From the NCBI RefSeq assembly GCF_015706575.1, contig NW_024037056.1, positions 11,297,176 to 11,361,175 on the forward strand: a stretch of DNA of 64,000 bases, given 5' to 3'. The DNA is from Patiria miniata. Taxonomy: Eukaryota > Echinodermata > Asteroidea > Valvatida > Asterinidae. Below are positions 60,118-64,000 of this stretch, in pieces (position 1 is the first letter of the stretch; each line of letters opens with the position of its first letter). The translations under genes and the position numbers were made by a program. The notes under the pieces were generated by a model. It was given only the letters and a program-made list of their open reading frames with translations. It had not been told where the DNA came from and did not search any database.

Positions 60118-60726
60118 TTGACACCACCCTTTCTGTGCAGTTTATACTGTAGCGTTTTCAGATTATCAGTTCTTAATTGTCAATTCGTCTTAATTCTTAG
60201 TTAATCATCATTTAGTTAAATGTTCCTTTTGAACTTGTTTAAATGATCATGCCTGTATAATGATTAATCCTCCTGATTGTAATGCATTACTCATAGTTTT
60301 CCTAGTAAACATAAATGCCTATGCAGTGTGTAGTCCGTTGTTTTATACAGAGCAAATGACCTTCACTGCCCACACATAAGTCACTGGTCATTTCTCAGTA
60401 CAGCCAAGTTAGGGCACCATTGTTTGAAGGTGTTATTACTCATCTATAGTCGCCTTATTTGTTAGAAAACATGACTAAGTTTCTCCTTTCTTAAGAATTT
60501 CTAATTTCTAAGACATCCTGTTCCCACAGTATATAAGTACTGCCCCGTAACCAGTTCCTCATTCAGCTCTTTCACTCTATAATTCAATCATGGAGTCAGT
60601 GCAATTCATTCCATTCATACAGTCAGATCACCCGGTTCTCATTAAAATATTGTTGTTGAATAAACAGTCACGGTAAACACAGCCCTCAACCAAAGAAGTG
60701 TGTATCGACTCATCCATACCCCAACA
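60118..60726. mobile_element. Solo LTR fossil, about 609 bp
   Basis: Runs from TTGACACCACCC to CATACCCCAACA, with AATTA immediately outside both ends (60113-60117 and 60727-60731). Inside are a TATA-like CAGTATATAAGTAC near 60528 and a GAATAAAC polyadenylation-like word near 60658, as in an LTR. No internal region; the family is not assigned. Moderate age: its partial twin at 57109 differs at only a few sites. Confidence 0.55.
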
Positions 60727-60744
60727 AATTAGGTTAGCGTCTGC

Positions 60745-61055
60745 CAATGGCTGATGGACGACGTCTTGCTTGAACGCGGAAACCGCACAGGAACAACCGC
60801 GGAAGTTCAGGCCCCACGAAGAGTTTCTATCGAGTTTTGTGCCTACATTGTTCCCACCGTGGAACTACAAATGGCTTATTTTCTTGCCTTCGACTTCACT
60901 ACAGTCCAGGCCTTTATAACCAGAACAGAACTCCCCGGACGGCTGCCATATTTCACAATCAACCAGACTGTCCTCGTCCCCAGTGCAGTAGACATTCTCC
61001 AGTAGAATATCAAACGAAGTTGAAAGAGTCGACGCGCGGGGATGACGTTAGCAGC
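60745..61055 (-). pseudogene. Scrambled fragment of an SRCR/7TM receptor paralogue
   Basis: 60777-60815 matches the helix 3 region of the receptor exon (GCGGAAACCGCACAGG, GTCCAGGCCCC-like). 60838-60860 resembles 34376-34400. 60880-61055 aligns with 37757-37935, the 3' part of the second SRCR exon and its splice site (CAACCAGACTGTCCTC, AGTAGAATATCAAACGA, TTGAAAGAGTC). Order differs from the parent gene and no long frame survives, so it is a relic of the receptor partner of copy C. Confidence 0.75.
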
Positions 61056-61739
61056 GTGTTTTTTTTTTCGTCTTTTCTCGGGAACAGTAAGACATTAGGT
61101 TGGTTTCCTTTCAACCACATGTTTGAAATAGGATAGGTAAACAATCCAAAACATGACGTTTTCGGGGATTTCAGGACCTAGTGCCACTTTAACGTCAGTT
61201 TGCCGGTCAATAATCCTGGTGAAGTTACGACTGTTTTTTCCCCAGTTGCATCCATCTAACTTGCCCAGTTGGACTCGAGGGAAATTTGGAAAGACCATTT
61301 CAAGCGTGTATTGCTACCATTTTTCTCTCGAAATAATCAACCTAATTTTCTCGGAAGCCATTGGTGACGCCAGTAAAATCAAAATGCTCTCTCTCTCTCA
61401 TGCCACTGAGCGTAATTGTAAACGATCCATTAACAAAATTTCAGTGCAATATGTCCGATTTTATCTCTTAAAAAGTCGGGGTACTTAGGTCACTAAGCAT
61501 CCCTGTCGGACACAATTTGCGGGGCAATATTTTCACCACTTTTAAGTTGAAGTGGATTGGATTACAGTGCACTATCGGTCGTTGTCTCTTCAAGCTCTTG
61601 CGATGAAACAGTGTAACAATACACTGCATGTATGAACATGTATTACTGATGGATACACGGCATGCGAGACAGGCCTTTCTGTATACCCGAAAGACGGAAT
61701 ACGAGAGTTTTATGTGACAAGCTGAAGAATATGCACATG
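61056..61739. other. Non-coding stretch
   Basis: No gene recognised. A 67-codon minus-strand frame at 61095-61298 has no domain I can name and no splice partners. Could be a further worn piece of the receptor paralogue, but I could not align it. Confidence 0.3.
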
Positions 61740-61943
61740 CACCCTAAAAACTGTGTTTAGCAATTAAACAAAATCTTGATGTCACTTTGTTAACATGTTA
61801 AGAAGCCAAGCATAATGTGTTCAATTACTTAACAGAAATGTTCATTTACTAAACACTATCCACCCTAAATACGTTTAGTATTTCAACAAAGTTACAAACT
61901 GATAGCAAGAAGTGTTTAATTGCTAAACACAGTTTTTGCAGTG
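61740..61943. mobile_element. CACTA-like MITE, third family member
   Basis: CACCCTAAAAACTGTGTTTA and the inverse TAAACACAGTTTTTGCAGTG frame 204 bp of TAAACA/TGTTTA words. TG flanks both sides. It shares the TTTTTGCAGTG terminus with the two elements in copy C intron 6. Confidence 0.7.
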
Positions 61944-64000
61944 TGGGCGTTGCGTGAGGGTGAGGCAAAGGGGGGGATTCTCCCTCTGGAAAAGCAAAAA
62001 AAAAAAAAAAAAAAAAAAAAGGGAAAAAAAGAGTGTCAGTGGAGCTGGGGTAGGCAAATGTCCCCCAGGCTAGAAAAAATGGGAATATGTTGGAGAAAGT
62101 ACAAGGATTTGGGGAAAATGTGATTTCCCCACCCCCCCCCCAAAAAAAAAATCCTACCAACGCCCATGATATTCACATTGTAGAAATATACTTGAGTCAC
62201 ATTCAGTTAATAGAATGAATTAAACTCGCATATGCGTAGGCGGAAATATTTCATAATGACGCTGGTGTAGGACACGATCAACTGCAGACACGCCGCAAAT
62301 ATATAGCAATGGCGATAGAGGGCGCCTCCTAGAGGTCATTGATGTATTCCGACAGCCTGTCTGAGTTCACAAGTCATCACACGATCATCAAGCATAAACA
62401 GCGATGTCAACATGCGATTGTACAATGTCATTTCCCAGTCAATTTTGTCTGCCGATCTTAAGCTGATGACACATCATGGTAACCGCTAGACAGCGATGTC
62501 TGTTATTTCACGCACAATACTCACTGATTAGTTTGTGTTCTTCAGCTTCTAATAAAGTCGTCGCGTTAACGAAATCTTAATTCCCTCGGTGTGAAAATCA
62601 TTAACTTCGCCTCGTTTTCCGGGTCTTTCCCAAATCACCTTACTGTGCGCTGTTACGATGTTCACACCTTTTGCAGTGCAGACACGTACAATTCCATTTA
62701 ACGAAAACTCGATCAACGGCGTGCGCAACAAAACCGTCATGAATCCATGATATTTAAAAAAAAAAAAAAAAAGGTCAATCACACATTTATACCCTTTCAA
62801 TAATGTGATTCATCTTGGGGCGATTTTAATTGTTAACCATAAAGGCTATGTGTACAATATGGAATGACAAGAAGTTGACATTACTTTATTACAGATAGGT
62901 TTGATTTCAAATTTGGGTATACCAGTAGAAGCGACTCGCATTAATAGATCTTCAGATTGTGCCCATTCATTCATTAAATTTCCCCTTTTTGTTGTTGACC
63001 AAATCCTACTTTTGATGAAACACTTTATCTTTCTTACAATCTGGACTGGTATTGTTCTTATGTGACGTCAGCGAACCATTTTCTTACAAGTGACGCATGC
63101 GTATAAGGGCTTGTGACTGAACAAAAGAGGGTCAACAATTATCAGATATGGATGCAAAAGCTTGGTTGACTATCAGTGAAAAGTGACAAGCGAAAAGCCA
63201 CAGGGACAAAATCACGAGAATCTTTTGTATGATTGATGAGGCTAGTCACTGGCTAGCCATTAGCTGACTCGTCATTCAGTCGTTTCCAGGAAGGTTTACT
63301 TCCGCTGAAGAAAAAGCTATAGAGCCCAGGAAATGAACAAATTTTTAACGGCAAATTTTCGGAAATGTGACTTTGTTCGTGTTCGATTTAATTTCACTTT
63401 CAATCATTACACATTACACCAAAGAATCGGCCTTGAATTGACTCGATAGTTTGGCTAACGACAAAATGGCAACAAAAGGCTAAAACGATGCTATCGGCTC
63501 TGAAAAAGAAGAAGAAGAGGAGGACTATGCTCACTAGAGTTTGCATCAGAAGCCGAAAATTTCACCAACATTTCATATTGAATGACGTTTGTAATGTGAC
63601 AGTTGTTGAAAAAGAATCTTTAAATATAATTGAGAATCTCTTCATATAAAATAATGATCCCTTTAAAATTGAGGAAAAAGTACAACAAGTCTGTACGATT
63701 TTCATTAAAAGATGACTGTTATTTGCAATACCTACAATTTCACTTGTAATGAATCTCCAAACTGATATTTGGGGGGAATGTGACCTCAGGTCTTTGGTAT
63801 AAAATATCCATCTTTTATCCAGCATAGCAGGTGTCACTTCCAAATTAATGAAGGTAAAAGCAATCACCCGAAAGGTATCGTATATTTTAATTAAAAAAAA
63901 CAACAAGGACAGATCTAGCTGTCGAAATCAATTTACATCAAAGAGTCAATATAGAATTTCCGTTAATAGTCAAATACACGCGTGTTTTGTATAAAAGCTA
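61944..64000. other. Right-hand end of the window, no gene recognised
   Basis: Simple repeats: an A tract at about 61997-62020 and another at about 62756-62772, with C/G tracts near 62130. Otherwise AT-rich sequence without exon-like frames, splice-consistent pairs or RNA genes that I can support. Confidence 0.4.

Noticed and set aside
61095-61298. Minus-strand 67-codon frame next to the receptor fragment, possible glycine-rich exon
   Set aside because: I could not align it to the receptor exons; only a few residues look similar, which is not enough.
1-64000. tRNA or rRNA genes
   Set aside because: Only the SINE-like A-box/B-box pair at 6430-6500 was seen; it lacks a complete cloverleaf.

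Overview
The window looks like nuclear DNA of a marine invertebrate. Genes have small phased exons with GT-AG introns, are separated by dense non-autonomous transposons, and one encodes a receptor combining SRCR, somatomedin-B-like and seven-helix parts. Scattered TACATGTA and AGGCCTAC words would fit an echinoderm, hemichordate or lancelet, but I cannot fix the species.

The core is a tandem cluster of hydroxyacid-oxidase genes (HAO1/HAO2 family, peroxisomal FMN enzymes). Copy D (minus strand) shows only exon 1 at 357-493 and runs off the left edge. Copies A (7940-13435), B (24623-32391) and C (50304-56386) are intact eight-exon genes of 361, 361 and 360 aa with identical intron phases and a C-terminal SKM. 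A broken exon 8 at 42407-42469 is the trace of a further copy. A, B and C keep the catalytic Lys/His/Arg residues but share an unusual change, QLY to HLN, in the substrate/FMN pocket.

Tail-to-tail with copy B lies a receptor gene on the minus strand (33414-40197): signal peptide, glycine-rich exon(s), three SRCR-like exons, a somatomedin-B-like module, a long Cys-rich ectodomain and seven helices. It carries one apparent frameshift. Receptor remnants follow A (13740-13803) and C (60745-61055), so the duplicated unit was probably HAO plus receptor.

Between these genes: 3531-7821 is a 4.3 kb nested DNA transposon with long inverted ends and a TTA target duplication, sitting in the copy A upstream region. 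13806-23355 is a satellite of about 56 monomers of about 168 bp. 40.3-45.6 kb holds MITEs and minisatellites. 45735-49239 is a transposon carrying an insertion of order A-B-B-A-B-B-A. 56.7-60.7 kb is a partly duplicated downstream region with a solo-LTR fossil and a 2.35 kb element with identical 155 bp direct ends. 61.1-64 kb shows no gene I can support.

Because A, B and C are paralogous, each serves as an empty-site control for the others. That is how most of the insertions below were delimited.
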